From the NCBI GenBank assembly GCA_027886175.1, contig JAJNNQ010000011.1, forward strand, positions 4,836,001-4,900,000: a DNA stretch of 64,000 nucleotides, in the 5' to 3' direction. The translations under genes and the position numbers were made by a program. This document shows, in pieces, positions 36,211-49,799 of this stretch (the first letter of the stretch is position 1; each line of letters starts with the position of its first letter). Source of the stretch: Phylloscopus collybita (taxonomy: Eukaryota; Chordata; Aves; Passeriformes; Phylloscopidae). Under the pieces are notes generated by a model, which saw only the letters and a program-made list of their open reading frames with translations, was not told the DNA's origin and searched no databases.

Positions 36211-38329
36211 ATGAGTTTCTCCCATTCCTTCCTTATCTCCAAGTCCCCGGCCCTATCTCCAAGCAGATTCACTCACTGACTTTTTTTCTTCCTGGGTCCT
36301 CTTTGGTTTTGGGATTATTCTCCGTGACTTCATTCCCTGTGCTTTTGTATCCGTTTCAGTTATATATACTATTGGAATGATCACTAGGTTTTTTGGCTCC
36401 TGATCTGAATTCCTTGGGGTTCCCAGGGGCTGGTCCGTGGTGTTGTGGGATTTGTTCTGGTGGCCGTTTCATCTTTTCCCCATTTTTGGGTGCTCCATCC
36501 AGCCAGGGCTGCATCAATTTGTCTCTTTTCTGTAGTTAAATCATCACATTCTTGGATTCCCAACTGATCTCTCTGAACTTGTGGCAGCAGAAACACTCCA
36601 GTGCTCTGATGCTCCCTGTGTGACACAGACAGGGACAGCACATGTTGGAGTGCGGAGAGGGGTGATTGCCTCCCACTTATTTTAGTAAAGCTTTCTCAAC
36701 ATTTTCCGTTTGCTGTTTCCCTTTGCAGCTGAACTAATTTCTGTTGCAGAGTCAGAGATCCTCACTCTGGGCTCTGCCTTTAGCTGTGCAAATTCTGTCT
36801 TTGTGAGCAGGCAGAGCTTGGGCTGAGGGACAGAGGGAATCAGCCCAATTCCTGCCCCAGGCAAGGAGCCCCTGGTGCATTGTCCACACTTTTCCCCAGC
36901 AGGGTTAATTTGCATTTCTAAAGCTCCTCTCCTGCCTGCCTGGAACTGGAGCTTCTCTTCCTGGGCAGCCACTGAATTACTCACATGTGGCCCGAGGTAA
37001 TCTGCTGCTTTTTTTTTTTTTTTTTTTCCCCCATAGTCTGTTAACTTTTTATTCGTTTAAGGGTCACCTTTAAAGCTTTTTCTGGTTTTGAAAATGGAAC
37101 TTAGAGGTTAGCTTTGAAAAACCCATGTACCAAAATTTTGTGATCACTGACAGCCACGCACAAACACACACAAAAGCATTCCAAAGCAATCAAGGTTTTT
37201 CTACCTCTTCTTCTAAGACTACAAATTGATTCTCCCACTCCTGATCTAAACCTAACTGCTAATTAAAAAGCAGGATTAGTGCAAAAAATATTCTAATGGT
37301 AATCTTGTGACTGAAGCTTTCTGGAAAAAACAAACATGCTCCAACAACGTCAAACAAATCAGGCAAGGATAATCTGGATCCTTGCAGGTGGAATCCCCAT
37401 TTGCCCGCTGTTCCTTGCTGCTGGTCCTTGTGCTCCCCGTGCCCTCCCCAGCCCGTATCCCAGAGGCGGTGCCTGTCCTGCCGCAGTGTCCAAAGGCGGC
37501 TCCCCCGGGCAGGGCCGGCAGCTCCACGGGGCCGGGCAGCGGCCGGGGCGTCCCGCAGCCTCCTGGGGGCCGGGGGCCACTGCCGGCCCTGCCCGGGGGG
37601 TGCTGGGCTCAGGCAGCGCCCGGCGCTGAGCCCCGGCTGCCCCACAGCCCCGGCCCGGCCCCGCAGCTCCCCACAGGCCCCCAGCCCGTGCTCCCGGTGC
37701 CGCAGCTCTGCGCCCGCTCCTGCCGCTGCCAGCACAGAGAAACCCCCTGCAATCCTGACCTCCTTGTTGTCCTCTCCTGGAAACCGGGGGTACAAGGGAT
37801 CTGGGTCAGCTGGCAAATTCTGAGCATCACACCCTGCTGAAGAATGTCCCAGTGCTCAGTATTTTTCTCTTCCTCCTCTTTTCCATCATCCTTTTTCTTA
37901 GCACAGGAGTTCTTGCTGCTGCTTCTTGCCTTCACCATATTCCTGCACACTGCCCTTCACCCTTTCCCTTCCCAGCACACCAACACCATCCATCCCCTGC
38001 TGTCTAAATCCCTTCTTGACTTCCCAAGAAGTTGCTTCCTTACATGTCCATGTCCTTAATTACCTCTGGGAGAATGTGCAAACTGCCTCAACATTCTCCC
38101 AAGAGACCCTTCAGAGATATTTTGGGATCATCCTCCCTTTTGCTGGGACCTCTTCTTGGCTTTCCCTTTTCCACCCTGCATGGGTGCCCTGCCCTGTTTC
38201 CTCCCTGAAGATCCCAGTGTCCTCCCTGATGAGATTTTCAGTGCTCTCTCCCTGCTGACTCTTCCCAGCCCCCCCTGATCTGTCACTCGTCTGTCTCCTG
38301 GACACCCTCAGGTCCCCAATCAATCCTGG
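36210..38329. other. First-intron-like region upstream of ZNF-6
   Basis: The part at 36210-37400 is collinear with 50890-52040 upstream of ZNF-7. Minus-strand frames of 85 (36384-36641) and 100 codons (36682-36984) recur there but are not recognised. A poly-T run lies at 37011-37028. The part at 37600-38329 is the inverted counterpart of 23560-24190. No firm gene is seen. Confidence 0.5.
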
Positions 38330-38510
38330 GGGCAGGAGGAGAAGGGAAGGAGAAGCAAGGATGAAGAACAAAATGGTGAAAGAATGCACGTGGGAGGAGA
38401 AGGTGGGTTTGTGCAGGCGGAGGAGGAACAGTAGGAGGAGGAAGAGGAAAGTGAGGAAGAGTAGGGACACAGGAGGAGGAGCAGGAGCAGGAAGAGGAGG
38501 CAGCACAAGG
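38330..38510 (+). repeat. Purine-rich GGA/GAA tract, possible transcribed exon
   Basis: AGGAGGAGAAGGGAAGGAGA-type sequence is repeated at 55255-55430 upstream of ZNF-7. In both it leads to a segment ending GTGCAGCAG or ATGCAGCAG followed by a GTGA donor, which could be a 5'-UTR exon rich in splicing-enhancer-like motifs. Confidence 0.45.
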
Positions 38511-38915
38511 TTCCACCCCTCCCTGGATCTGCAGCCTCCCCCAGCCCCGGGAGCGTTGCCCCCCACGTGCAGCAGGTGACTGGGGAGGGGGATCCAGGAT
38601 TTTCCTGGGAGTGAATCTTGGTGTTTCTGAGTTTTATTGGGCTAAATGTTGGTGCTTTGGGTTTTTGCAAGGGGCTGAACCTTTATGTTTTAGAAGAGGT
38701 TTTCTCTTAGTCTTGATGTTTGGGGAGTTTTTGTTCTGTCTCTTGATGTTTGGAGGACTTTTGGGCTGAATCTTGGTGTTTTGGAGGTTCTTACAGACAC
38801 AAGCTGCCCCCTGGTTTCCTGGGATGAGCTTGGCCAAGGAGGAACCCCCAGCCTAAGGCTCTCTCCTCTTCTTTTCTCCCCAAACCAGGATTTGTCATTC
38901 CCAAGGAGTGTCCGG

Positions 38916-39740
38916 ATGGAGGAGGAGGAAAAGCCCCGGAGCTCCCGCAGGAGGAGGGGCTGCAAACCCAGCCCAGGGAGCTGTGAGGAGGAAAGACCCC
39001 CCCTGTGCCAGGAGGGCGGCCGGAGATCCAGCCGGAGCTCAGAGCTGGAGGAGAAGCCTGATGGAGGGGAGAAGCCCCACAAGTGCTTGGAATGTGGGAA
39101 GGGCTTCAGCTGCAGGTCCGAGCTGATCCAGCACCAGAGGATCCACACTGGGGAACGGCCCTATGAGTGTGGGGAATGTGGGAAGAGTTTCAGCCTGAAG
39201 AGCAATCTTAGGAAACACCAGATGATCCACAGAGGGGAACGGCCCTATGAGTGTGGGGAGTGTGGGATGAGCTTCAGCCAGAAGGGCAATCTTAGGAAAC
39301 ACCAGAAGATCCACACTGGGGAAAAGCCCTACAAGTGTGGGGAGTGTGGGATGAGCTTCAGAGATAGCTCAGCCCTGATCCAGCACCAGGTGATCCACAC
39401 TGGGGAACGGCCCTATGAGTGTGGGGAATGTGGGATGAGCTTCAGCTGTAAGGGCAATCTTAGGAAACACCAGATGATCCACACTGGGGAAAAGCCCTAC
39501 AAGTGTGGGGAATGTGGGAAGAGCTTCAGAAAAAGCACGGCCCTGATTCAGCACCAGGTGATCCACACTGGGGAAGGGCTCTACACCTGCTTGGAATGTG
39601 GGAAGGGCTTTGGATACAGCTCCAGCCTGAGAACACACCAGCGCATCCACACTGGGGAGAGGCCCTACGAGTGTCCTGAGTGTGGGAAGAGCTTCTCCAG
39701 CAGCTCTCACTTGACCAGACACCAGCGGAGTCACCACTAA
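38916..39740 (+). CDS. ZNF-6: C2H2 zinc-finger protein, eight fingers
   Basis: The 274-residue protein starts [10 protein letters not shown]; its exon begins at 38889 after CAAACCAG. The standard leader ([24 protein letters not shown]) is followed by eight fingers with helices [63 protein letters not shown] and SSSSHLTRH. Fingers 3-4 and 5-6 are near copies of each other, a sign of internal two-finger duplication, and the FRCPDC finger found in the paralogues is missing. It is driven from P3 and is convergent with ZNF-5. Confidence 0.9.
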   Translation: MEEEEKPRSSRRRRGCKPSPGSCEEERPPLCQEGGRRSSRSSELEEKPDGGEKPHKCLECGKGFSCRSELIQHQRIHTGERPYECGECGKSFSLKSNLRKHQMIHRGERPYECGECGMSFSQKGNLRKHQKIHTGEKPYKCGECGMSFRDSSALIQHQVIHTGERPYECGECGMSFSCKGNLRKHQMIHTGEKPYKCGECGKSFRKSTALIQHQVIHTGEGLYTCLECGKGFGYSSSLRTHQRIHTGERPYECPECGKSFSSSSHLTRHQRSHH

Positions 39741-40379
39741 GGGAAGCCCTGGGAGTGCCCTGAGAGCAGGAAGAGCTTTGTGCGCTGCTCCAGCTCCATG
39801 CCCCGTGGGAGGATCGGCATTGGATGATCCCCAGTGACCCCCGTTGGGCAGAGCTCTGGTGATCCTGGTCCTGGTGATCCCTGTTGGGAAGACACCTGGC
39901 TGGGGGGGCTCCACATCTTCCTTGCTCTCCATGGGCACCTGGATGAACACAGGGGCTGGAACATCCATCGCAACACGGACAGACACTGGGAATTCCTTGG
40001 GGAGTGCGGATTTGTTGACTTTCAACCCCAGAAAATCTTTTGTGTTCAATCTTATCTTCTGGTGGCCTCACGGAATACTGGATGGTCTTGGAAGTCTTTT
40101 CCAGCCTCTGGGATACCACAGTTTTGACTTCCTATTGCTCAAGGGCATCTTCCGCAGCCAGATGGTGATGATCTGGGGCAAAGATCAAGATTTTGGAGAG
40201 AGTGGGGTGGAAACCTCCCCAAAAAAGGTTCTTCCCTCCCACCCAAGCACATGGATCCTCAGCTGGCACGGACACAGAAATCCTTTTCTTTTGGCCTTGA
40301 TTTGCTTTTCTTTTCTCTTCATCCCTTAAAAAAATCTCACACTGGGGTAAAAATAAGGACATTGAACTAAGACCTGGGT

Positions 40380-40480
40380 GAGGACATGGGGGGACATAGA
40401 CATGGAGAGTAACATGGGGACACCTGGACATGGAGGGGGACGTGGCCATTCCTCGGGACACAGGGGGACACAGGCTCAGA
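40380..40480. repeat. GGACATGG-type minisatellite, X2 copy, cut short
   Basis: It corresponds to 16090-16180. After about 40480 the sequence jumps to the match of 17745, so X2 lacks the 1.5 kb with the 95-codon candidate exon and LTR1. Confidence 0.7.
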
Positions 40481-40931
40481 TGCCATTTCTGTCAGCTATG
40501 CAGTGCACACACAAACTGATAATGTTATACCAAAAAGCAGCTGAAAGGAATTATAAATTCCACTGTATCAAAATCATCAACGTGCAAAAGCTGACATGTG
40601 AATGCATAAGGCAATATTGTATTGTCATTGATATTGTCTTTTATATTGTCATTTATAACCCCCTCTGCTTCAGGCAGTGAGGGGGCTCATTCACCCCCTG
40701 TCCCCGCATTCCTGAGTGTCCTCAAGTGTCCCCGAGTGTCCCTGCATGTTCCTGAGTGTCCCCAGTGAGGTCACCCCAGGAATTCCCATCAGGATTTGGA
40801 ACAGTTTCAATGAAAATCTCCAGAAAATTCCCCGATTTTGTCTCAAACACCAAGCAGGGAGAGGGGAGGGGACAAGTGACACCAGCAATGTTCCCGATGA
40901 TGCCATCACCCCAATGATGTCCCCAAGCTGT

Positions 40932-42790
40932 TAAGAATGGGGCCAGCAGACCAGCTCCTTTGAAAAGGCCTTTATTGAAAAACAGCGCTGGGTGGGGGCC
41001 CGAGGGGTTGCGCACACGGCCACTGCTCCCGCTGGACGGTGCCGAGGAGGACACGGCAGAGCTGGGGCTCCCGTCCCCACCAGAGTCCCTGGGAAGTCAC
41101 TTGTAGGGTCGTGGTCCGGGGCTGTCACACTGGCCCGGTACTGTCCGGTCATGGCGAGGAGTCGGAGGTCTTTAGTTGGTAGCCGGATGTTCACCACTGT
41201 TCTCCTCAGCTGAAGAAGTCACTTTCAGTCTTTGGTGTTGTAATGGCTCGTTGCCTTTGGGGTCTTTACCCTGAAATATTGTCCCATCGTTCCCTGGTGT
41301 CTCCTCATTTGCATCTGCGCCATCTTGGGGAGCAGTGGCAGTGGTTCCCGACGGGAAATGGATTCCGGTGTACAATGGAAGGGGATCAATGGAGTGAAAT
41401 CATCAATAACAGATAAGTAATTAACCTCCTTTAACATGAACAGGTGTTGAGGTGTGCCTTTAAGGTTTTCAAGGTGGGCTCTCTTTTGGAGATTCTTCCC
41501 CTCCCCCAGGGTAGGTTTTTCCCAGCCAACCCTGAGGGAATGATTATAATACACCGGGTTTACCAAGCAACCTGAGATTCTGCAGGGGCTGCCCATCGAA
41601 GGAATTGGCCCCGGCAGAGAGGGCCCACCCCTCCTCACAGGTGATTTGACCTTTAGGCTGCCCTTTAGCCCTCGGGTCACGCCCTGTCCCTCTCTGGTAG
41701 GTAGGCTGTGTGCCCTCCCCCTTCCCCCTCTCCCAGGTGAAAACCCAGCACAGGCACATGGTCGGGGTTCTGCTCAGGGCAGTCACACGGTTCAGAAGTG
41801 CTGCTGTAACTGGAATAAAATCTCTGGACAAGACTCCTGAGGCAGATCCGTTTCCTTTCTCCACTGATTCATCCAACCCCTCTGAAGGAGCCATGCAGGA
41901 TTCATCTTGCTACATTTACCCTGGGTCCTACGCTGCCTGAAACAAGCCTGGACTTGTCCGAGGGGTCTGTGCCTGTGTTAGCAGTGCAGGGAGAGGATCC
42001 TTTTGGGACTGTTATAAATGCACATTTTAGAGCTGGCTTTTCGCAAATATTGAAATGAATGTTATACATATAGTGTAAGAAGGTTGTAATGTATTTCCTT
42101 TTACTTGTGGAATTTAAAAATATAACGAAGGTATATTTTCAGATTGTAACGAAGTAGAGATGGGGGTTGTTGGTTTTCTTTTTTAACGCCTCAACTAGAT
42201 AGAAGACAGAAGGGATGTCTGGAATTCCTGAACTAAAGATTTCTGATAAAGAACAATTAAGCCTTTGAAAGTTTGAATCTTCAGAAGACAGATTTACAAC
42301 ATACATCTAGACTGTGTGGTATCCCACAGATAAACTGTATGCGTAGGGGGGTCTTGAAACCAAAATGAATATTTGAATCATGCATTAGCTTATTTAAATA
42401 TGTAACACCATGACATTTAAACACCAAAGAATTTAGAATGGGCGGTGTGTTGCTTTTCACCCTCAGCTGAGAAGCTATCATTTTTGTCTCCTCATCTATT
42501 TTTATTCTATTTTATTTTCTTTTTATTAAACTTATAAAATAATAGAACAAGGTGAAACGCCGTTTTTCACACTGCTGGGACATCTTGCTGGCCCAGCTTG
42601 CTGCTGCCGAGAGTCCTGCAGGGGCACTGGGATGGGCAGCCCCAGGGCTCTGGGAAGCAAAGCCTCTCCTCCATCCCTTCCCGTCCCGGACAAAGCCGCC
42701 ATCACCGCGCGCTCCCCGAGCCCGCGCCACAGCGCCCCCTGCAGCCGCGGGGGGATCATCGCACCTGCCCTGCCCACCGGGAGCCACCAG
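40932..42790 (-). other. Conserved block with four ORFs (X2 copy)
   Basis: The block matches 18242-20100 at a constant offset of 22690 bp from 18241 to at least 20087, so no net length change separates them over about 2 kb. Frames at 40931-41197, 41225-41680, 41544-41894 and 42532-42777 keep the lengths seen in X1. Confidence 0.35.
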
Positions 42791-43073
42791 CGCCCCTGCC
42801 GGCTGTGCCCGGAACTGCACCCCAGGGGAAAGTGCCGCGCTCGGGGAAGCTGTTCCTGGGCTCCTGGTTCTGTTTGTTATCAATGCTGTGGTTGGTGTTT
42901 GTTTGCCTGGTTATACACACCAGGAAAGAACTGGGATTCCTGACCCCATAGCTGTGCCTGAGAGCCCCTGAATTTTCAAAATTATAATAATTCACAGGAA
43001 GTGGGGTTTGAATTCTCCATTCCAAGGGAGTCTCCTTCTTCCTCAGCAGACACCTGTCGTTCATACCTAGACA
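42791..43073 (+). mobile_element. LTR2 end fragment, X2 copy
   Basis: Copy of 20101-20386, ending CATACCTAGACA. It has a short deletion in the GTTGGTG stretch near 42895. Confidence 0.45.
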
Positions 43074-43540
43074 CCATGTGATGATCATGACCATGACTGT
43101 GACCATGCCCATGAGATGATCATGACCATGAGAGGGCTGTGCCCATCAGATGACCATGACACAGCTATGAGGTGATCGAGATCATGAGCTGACCATGAGA
43201 TGAACATGAAACAACCATGGCCATGAGGTCATCATGGCCATGAGAAGACCGTGACCATCAGATGACTATGACACAGCCATGAGCATGAGATCATGCCCAT
43301 GAGAGGACCATGAGTATGAGGTGATTGTGATCAGTAGACGACCATGAACATGAGATGATGGTGCTCAGATAATGACCGTTACATGACTACAACTGTGACC
43401 ATGCACGTGACTGTGGCAATGTGTTGACCACAATATGACCATGACCATTTGATGACCATGAGCATTTCATGACCATGACCATAAGGTGACCATGACCTAA
43501 CCATGGCCATGGGGTCATAAAGACCATGAGATGAGCAAGA
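43074..43540. repeat. ATGACCATGA-type minisatellite, X2 copy
   Basis: Same CATGA-based degenerate array as 20387-20880, with unit-number differences in its second half. Confidence 0.85.
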
Positions 43541-43544
43541 GATG

Positions 43545-44216
43545 TGTAGTGGTTTAGGGCAAATTTGGGAGGAAACCTTCTAATGGGCCCTCCCTCCCCT
43601 CCCCCAACCGGTTCAGGAGTGACCTCCTCAGAGAGAAGTGGAAAGAAACCTGTTTAATTAAAATGGCAAAGCACTCCCCAGCACAATAAATTCAACAATA
43701 CCAGATGACAAGAACTTTGTGCTGCTCTGGAGAGATGACAAATTAGAAAAGAAGTCCCTCCTGTAGGTGGTTGCTCTGTTCTCAGTCCCTCTGGTGCTGG
43801 GAAAAGTTGCTGTGCGGGGTGGATCTTGGTGGGTCTCAGGTGCAAGCTCCCCCTGGTGCTCCCCTGGGCCCTCAGCCTGGGGAGGTTTGAACAGTTCCAA
43901 AAGAAGGGGAAAAAAAGGAGAAAAAAGAAAAAAGAGGAAAAAGAAAACCAAAGCTTCTCCGCCTCAGCCAGATTCACTAACTAAATAAAAAGAAAAAAAA
44001 AACAGATGGAAAAATAACCCTCTCTGTCTCATGTCTGTGTGATTTTGATTCCCATTCTCAAGGTCAGTCTGGAGGCGGAAGGTTTCCGAAAACAAACTGT
44101 GCACTTCTCCCCGGCTTTTTACTCTCAGATCCAATAATAAAGGTAGAGTGTAATATCCAGCATAGACCCATCAGACAGTTGGGGATATAAACATCGTAAC
44201 ATCACACTAGGACACA
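43545..44216 (-). mobile_element. LTR3-like element, X2 copy
   Basis: Copy of 20889-21569 with the same TG...CA ends (GACACA and TGTAGTGG on the plus strand). Confidence 0.5.
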
Positions 44217-44620
44217 CTTGGAAAAGAGGAAATCAAAACTGTGGAATCCCTGAGGTTGGAAAAGACCTCCAAGACCATTCAGAATTCCTTGAGGCCACCA
44301 GAAGAGAGGACTGAACACAAAAGATTATCTGCAGTTGAAAGTCAACAAATCCACTCTCCCCAAGGAATTCCCAGTGTTTGTCTGTGTCGTGATGGATGTT
44401 CCAGCCCCTGCTTTCATCCAGGTGCCCACGAAGAGACAGGAAGATGTGGAGCACCCCCACCCAGGTGTCTTCCCAACAGGGATCACCAGGAACAAGGATC
44501 ACCAGGGCTCTGCCCAAAAGGGATCACTGGGGATCATCCAACGCTGACCCTCCCATGGGGGATGGAGCTGGAGCAGCACACGAAGCTCTTCCCGCTCTCA
44601 GGGCACTCCCAGGGCTTCCC

Positions 44621-45622
<1,002 letters not shown>

Positions 45623-45829
45623 TCAGGAAATCATTGGGCACCTTGTGTCTGTAAGAACCTCGAAAACATCAAGATTCAGCCCAAAAGTCCTCCAAACATC
45701 AAAACACAGATCAAAAACTTCTCAAATATACGGAGTCAGCCAAAAACTCTTCTAAATGATAAGGATGTCCCGCAAACGGGGACATGCAAGGAAGAAGAGG
45801 AAGGTGCCTTTACAAACAGATGCTGGGAA

Positions 45830-46262
45830 TCTGCTTAGAGACAGGACCAGGGACGTGGACATAAGGAAGGGACAGAAGAAGCCCTCAGTTCCAGAAAATG
45901 TTACTCATTGACACGGACCCCTGCTCAGCCAAGATCCTGCTGAATTCCTGAACATGGAGAAGAACAAAGCCTGAACAGAGCCAGGAATATCGGATGTTAT
46001 ACAAAAGGGGGGTGCATATTAACGAGGACATGCAGCAGGCAGATCGCAAAGTCTGAACTTTCCAAGAACCTTTGCCAGCGGGCAAAGGGAGAGGGAGATG
46101 CAGAAGGGAAAATCGGGATAAAAAGGAGGCTGCGAACTACAACAATTGGAGAGACCGCATGGCAAATGCCGCATGGCCTCTCCCTTTGTTCATGAATAAA
46201 GTCACTTTTACAGGACTCCTCTGGCTCCTTCGGGCACAGAATCTTCTGGCGATGCCAATTTT
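45830..46262 (+). mobile_element. LTR4-like unit, palindrome 2 left arm
   Basis: Copy of 25830-26262 with TATA-like GGGATAAAAAGG and AATAAAG, antisense to ZNF-5. Confidence 0.4.
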
Positions 46263-46516
46263 CCTGCTCAGGCCCGGGGACGGCGCAGCGCCTCCGTCCT
46301 ACCCACAGGAACCGGGACGAGCCAGCGCTGCTCCGGCCCCGGCTCCTGCCCAGGCACCCGCGGGAAGGAGACCGCGGGCAGCCGCTCCCGCAGCGCCCTC
46401 AGGGCACGGGGAACACGGCGCGGACACGGCACAACCCAGCCACAGCCAGAGCCCCCTGCCGCCCCCTCCGCCCGCAGCCAGCTCCGAGCCCCGGCGCAAC
46501 CCAGCGCGGCTCCCAC

Positions 46517-47010
46517 CTGCGCCGGGGCCGCCTCCGAGCTCCGCCGCCGCCTCCCCGGGCTCCGGCCGCTGCCGCCGCTCCCGGGCCCGCAATGAGGAGC
46601 CGAAAATGGCGCCGCTCCTACGGCAGGACCGCGCTCTGCCCGCTCTGCCCAATCAGCGCGCAGCGAGAGCCAGCAGTGACGGCACCATCAGCCAATGGCA
46701 GCGAGCCATGGGCGGGCTCTGCACACGGCCCAGCCCCGCCCCGCGCTCTCAGGCCCCGCCCCCGGGCTGTCTGAGGGCAAAGCCGCAGATGAGGAACAGC
46801 CCTGGGACGGGCCCGGGCCCGAGGCGGGATGGAGCTGAAAACACAAACAAAGTTCTCCGCACCTCCCGCACCGCCTTGCCCAGCCCTGCCTGCTGGGTGC
46901 CTCCGACTCAGAGGGAAGCCCTCGAGCCTCACTTCTCCTACCCCTAATTAGGAGCATCAGTTCGTCACTTTGATTTCCCCGAAAAAGGGAAAACTGCCCC
47001 AAACCCCTTC
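46517..47010 (-). promoter_or_regulatory. CpG promoter copy P4, drives toward ZNF-5
   Basis: Minus-strand core with GC boxes, two ATTGG boxes and a YY1-like GCGCCATTTTCGG; first-exon donor at 46516. It diverges from the ZNF-9 start region (47100-47420). Confidence 0.65.
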
Positions 47011-47633
47011 GGCTGAGTGAAGGAGGGCAGAGATTTCTGGCAGAAAACTCCCAGAGTCGTTTTTCCCCGCGTTGGGAGGAACAAACCCAACCCAAGTGAG
47101 GTGTGGCCCCCCAGCTGAAGCCCTCGCTGGCTGCTCCAGGCTGGATGGGCGGGCTGGGAGCGCTGAGAAGGGGCCCCGGCTCGGGACGGAGCCCCCGGGG
47201 CAGCCCCACGGAGCTCCCACCTGCGCCGGGGCCGCTCCTCAGCCGAGGTTTCCGAGCAATGGCGGAGTCAGCGAAATGGAGGCGAGGCCGTGCCCCAGGC
47301 AGAGCCCGCCACTCCTCAGGATTGGCTGGAACTGCCGTCACTCTTCCTTCTCGTGCGCTGATTGGGCAGCGCGGGGAGAAGCACAGCCCCCAGCCGCCAT
47401 TGGCAGAGTCTCTGTGCCGGGATCTCCTTTCCCTTCCTTCGGGCACGGAGGCAAATCCCATCCTCTCCTCCGCCCTCTTTCCTCTCCTCATTCTGTCCTT
47501 CGCCCTGCCTCGTTCCTTCATCTTCTTCTGTTTCCTCCCTTGTTTCTTCTTGCTCCTTCCTCTCCTTCTGTCCTTTCCCTTCTCGCTGTCTCTTCCTCTC
47601 CTTTTCCCTCCTCCCTCAGGCGCTGAGCTGCAG

Positions 47634-48578
47634 ATGGAGCCCGGGGAGAACAAAGCGCTGCCAGAGAACCTTGTGGGAGAGGCTGTTTGGAGCAGCCCCA
47701 CTGCACAGGGACGATGCCATGGGGAGGAAAAGCCCCGGAGGTGCAGGAGGTGGGGCTGTAAACCCAGCCCGGGGAGCTGCGAGGAGGAAAAGCCCTTCCT
47801 GTGCTGGGAAGGCAGCCGCAGATCCAGCCGGAGCTCAGAGCTGGTGGAGAAGCCTCAGGGCGGGGAGAAGCCCCACAAGTGCTTGGGATGTGGGAAGGGC
47901 TTCAGCCGGAGCTCCAGCCTCATCAGTCACCGCCAGAGCCACACTGAGGAGAGGCCCTGCAAGTGTGGGGGGTGTGGAAAGAGCTTCAGGGAGAATTCCA
48001 GCCTTACCTGGCACCAGAGCATCCGCAGAGTGGAAAAGGCCGGTGAGCTTGGGGAATGTGGGAAGAGCTTCAGGGAGAGTTCCAGCCTGATCCAGCAGCG
48101 CTGGATCCACACCGGGGAAAAGCCCTGCAAATGTGGGGAATGTGGGGAGGGCGTCAGCCAGAACTCCCACCTGAAGGCACACGAGCACATCCAAAACCAC
48201 TACACCGGGCTGGGTCTCTTGTTCCTGTGCTGCTGCTCGGGGAAGGATCTCTCCCGATCCTTCTCTCAGCTCCTGGGCCTTCCCTTGTATTTCCTCTCCC
48301 TGTGCAGCTGCAGAGGGAAGGGACAGAACAGTTTTGGTGGCTCCTGGCATCCAGGCAGGGCCAGCCCAGCCCCAGGGGTTCTGAGGGGCTTCTGGGGGTC
48401 CCGTGTCTGTGGGACATCCCCGCTGGAGGGTGTCCCCCCCTTGCTGCAGCCCCAGCCCTCAGGCAGCGCTCAGCCAAGCAGAGAACACCCTCAGCTGGGG
48501 CCTCATTTTTGGGCACACCTGAGCCCCGAGACATCTCCATCCCCATTTTGGAATGCACCAGAGCTTTTGATTATCTAG
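47634..48578 (+). pseudogene. ZNF-9: degenerate C2H2 zinc-finger gene
   Basis: After an acceptor at 47619, GAELQMEPGENKALPENLVG and HGEEKPRRCRRWGCKPSPG align with exon 3 of ZNF-3/ZNF-4, so this is an old member of the family. Finger 1 (CLGCGKGFSRSSSLISH) is intact. Finger 2 loses its last histidine (ending SIRR), finger 3 lacks its first cysteine and a histidine, and finger 4 has V for the core phenylalanine. The frame then runs about 130 codons into sequence without fingers. No MEEEE exon is seen upstream; the ATG at 47634 is only the first one after the acceptor. The frame is open, so expression is possible, but loss of zinc ligands argues for decay. Confidence 0.6.
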
Positions 48579-49560
48579 GACCCCATTTTGAGGGCTCTAC
48601 TGGGTTGGCACAGCCTGGTGTTGGTGGTGGCCGTGCTACGGGGTGGATTCTGAGAGAAGGTGGTGAAAGCTCCTCCGTGTCTGGCAGATCCAATTGCTGG
48701 TAGCTCCAAAGATGGGGACACTGGGTGCAGAGATCTGTGGGGATGCAGAGATTCCCCTGCAGCCCCTGGATATCCGTGAGGATGCAGAGATCCACCCACA
48801 GCACCTGGAGGAGCCCAAGCTGGAGCAGGGGGATGCCTGAGAGGAGCCCGTGACCCTGTAGACAGAGGGGCACCCACTGGAGCAGCCTGTCCTTGAAGGA
48901 CTGAGCCCGTGGCACTTTGAGGGGAGCTGTTTCCCCTGGGATAGACTCAGGGTGGGGAAATTTCTGGAGAACTCTTCTGTGGGAGAGACCCCAGAATGCA
49001 GCAGCAGAATGACTCCTGTCCCTGAGCAGCAGGAGAAGCCACGTGGGATGAACTGACCATGGCCCCCTCTCCCTGTTTCCCTGAACTGCCAGGAGAGGAG
49101 CTAGGGCTGGAAGGATTGGGAGGAAGGTGTTTTTGAGAGGTTTCTTTTACTTCTCATTATCCTGATCCGAGATTGTTAGGAATAAACTCAATTCATATCT
49201 CCAGTTTCAAGCCTCTTTCGCCTGTGATGGTGTTCTTTGCTGAGGGATCTCTCCCGATCCATAGGTCAGCTCCTGAATCGTTGGTGACATTTCCTCTTCC
49301 CTGGGCGGCTGTGGAGGGCAGTGCCTGAGCGGCTTTGCTGAGTGCCTGGCACGGGGCCAGTGTCACCCCACTGGAACGGGACATGTCCTTGTGTGGCGCT
49401 GTGCTGTGGTGCCACAGTTGCTGTTGCTTTTGTCTCCGTTATGATTTTATCTTTTCATTTAAATGCTTGTGCAGTGCCCCCGGTGTCCCCTGGTGTTCCC
49501 TCGGCGCCGGCAGCCCCGTCCCTTGCCCTGCTCCCCCTGCCCCGTTCCATCCCGGCTGGC
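48579..49560. other. Palindrome 2 spacer, no gene
   Basis: The part at 48955-49130 is a diverged copy of the ZNF-3/ZNF-4 promoter flank (CTGGAGAACTC, CCTGAGCAGC). The part at 49220-49330 echoes 48240-48330 (CTCCCGATCC, CAGCTCCTG). No intact gene is seen. Confidence 0.45.
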
Positions 49561-49799
49561 GGAGCCTTGGAGCTGCCGTGGGGGCCGTGGGGCTGCCCCG
49601 GGGGCTCCGTCCCGAGCCGGGGCCCCTTCCCAGCGCTCCCAGCCCGCCCGTCCAGCCTGGAGCAGCCAGCGAGGGCTTCAGCTGGGGGGCCCCACCTCAC
49701 TTGGGTTGGCTTTGTTCCTCCCAACGCGGGGAAAAACGACTCTGGGAGTTTTCTGCCAGAAATCTCTGCCCTCCTTCACTCAGCCGAAGGGGTTTGGGG

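Larger units (their letters stand above)
32900..36250 (-). repeat. Palindrome 1, right arm
   Basis: Inverted copy of 25830-29100 holding ZNF-4, its promoter, promoter P3 and LTR4. The finger arrays of the two arms have diverged (eight against nine fingers), whereas the promoters remain nearly identical. Confidence 0.85.
45830..47240 (-). repeat. Palindrome 2, left arm
   Basis: Pairs with 49560-50950; matched positions sum to 96796 (46957 with 49839, 46932 with 49864), centre near 48.40 kb. It holds LTR4 and promoter P4. Confidence 0.8.
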
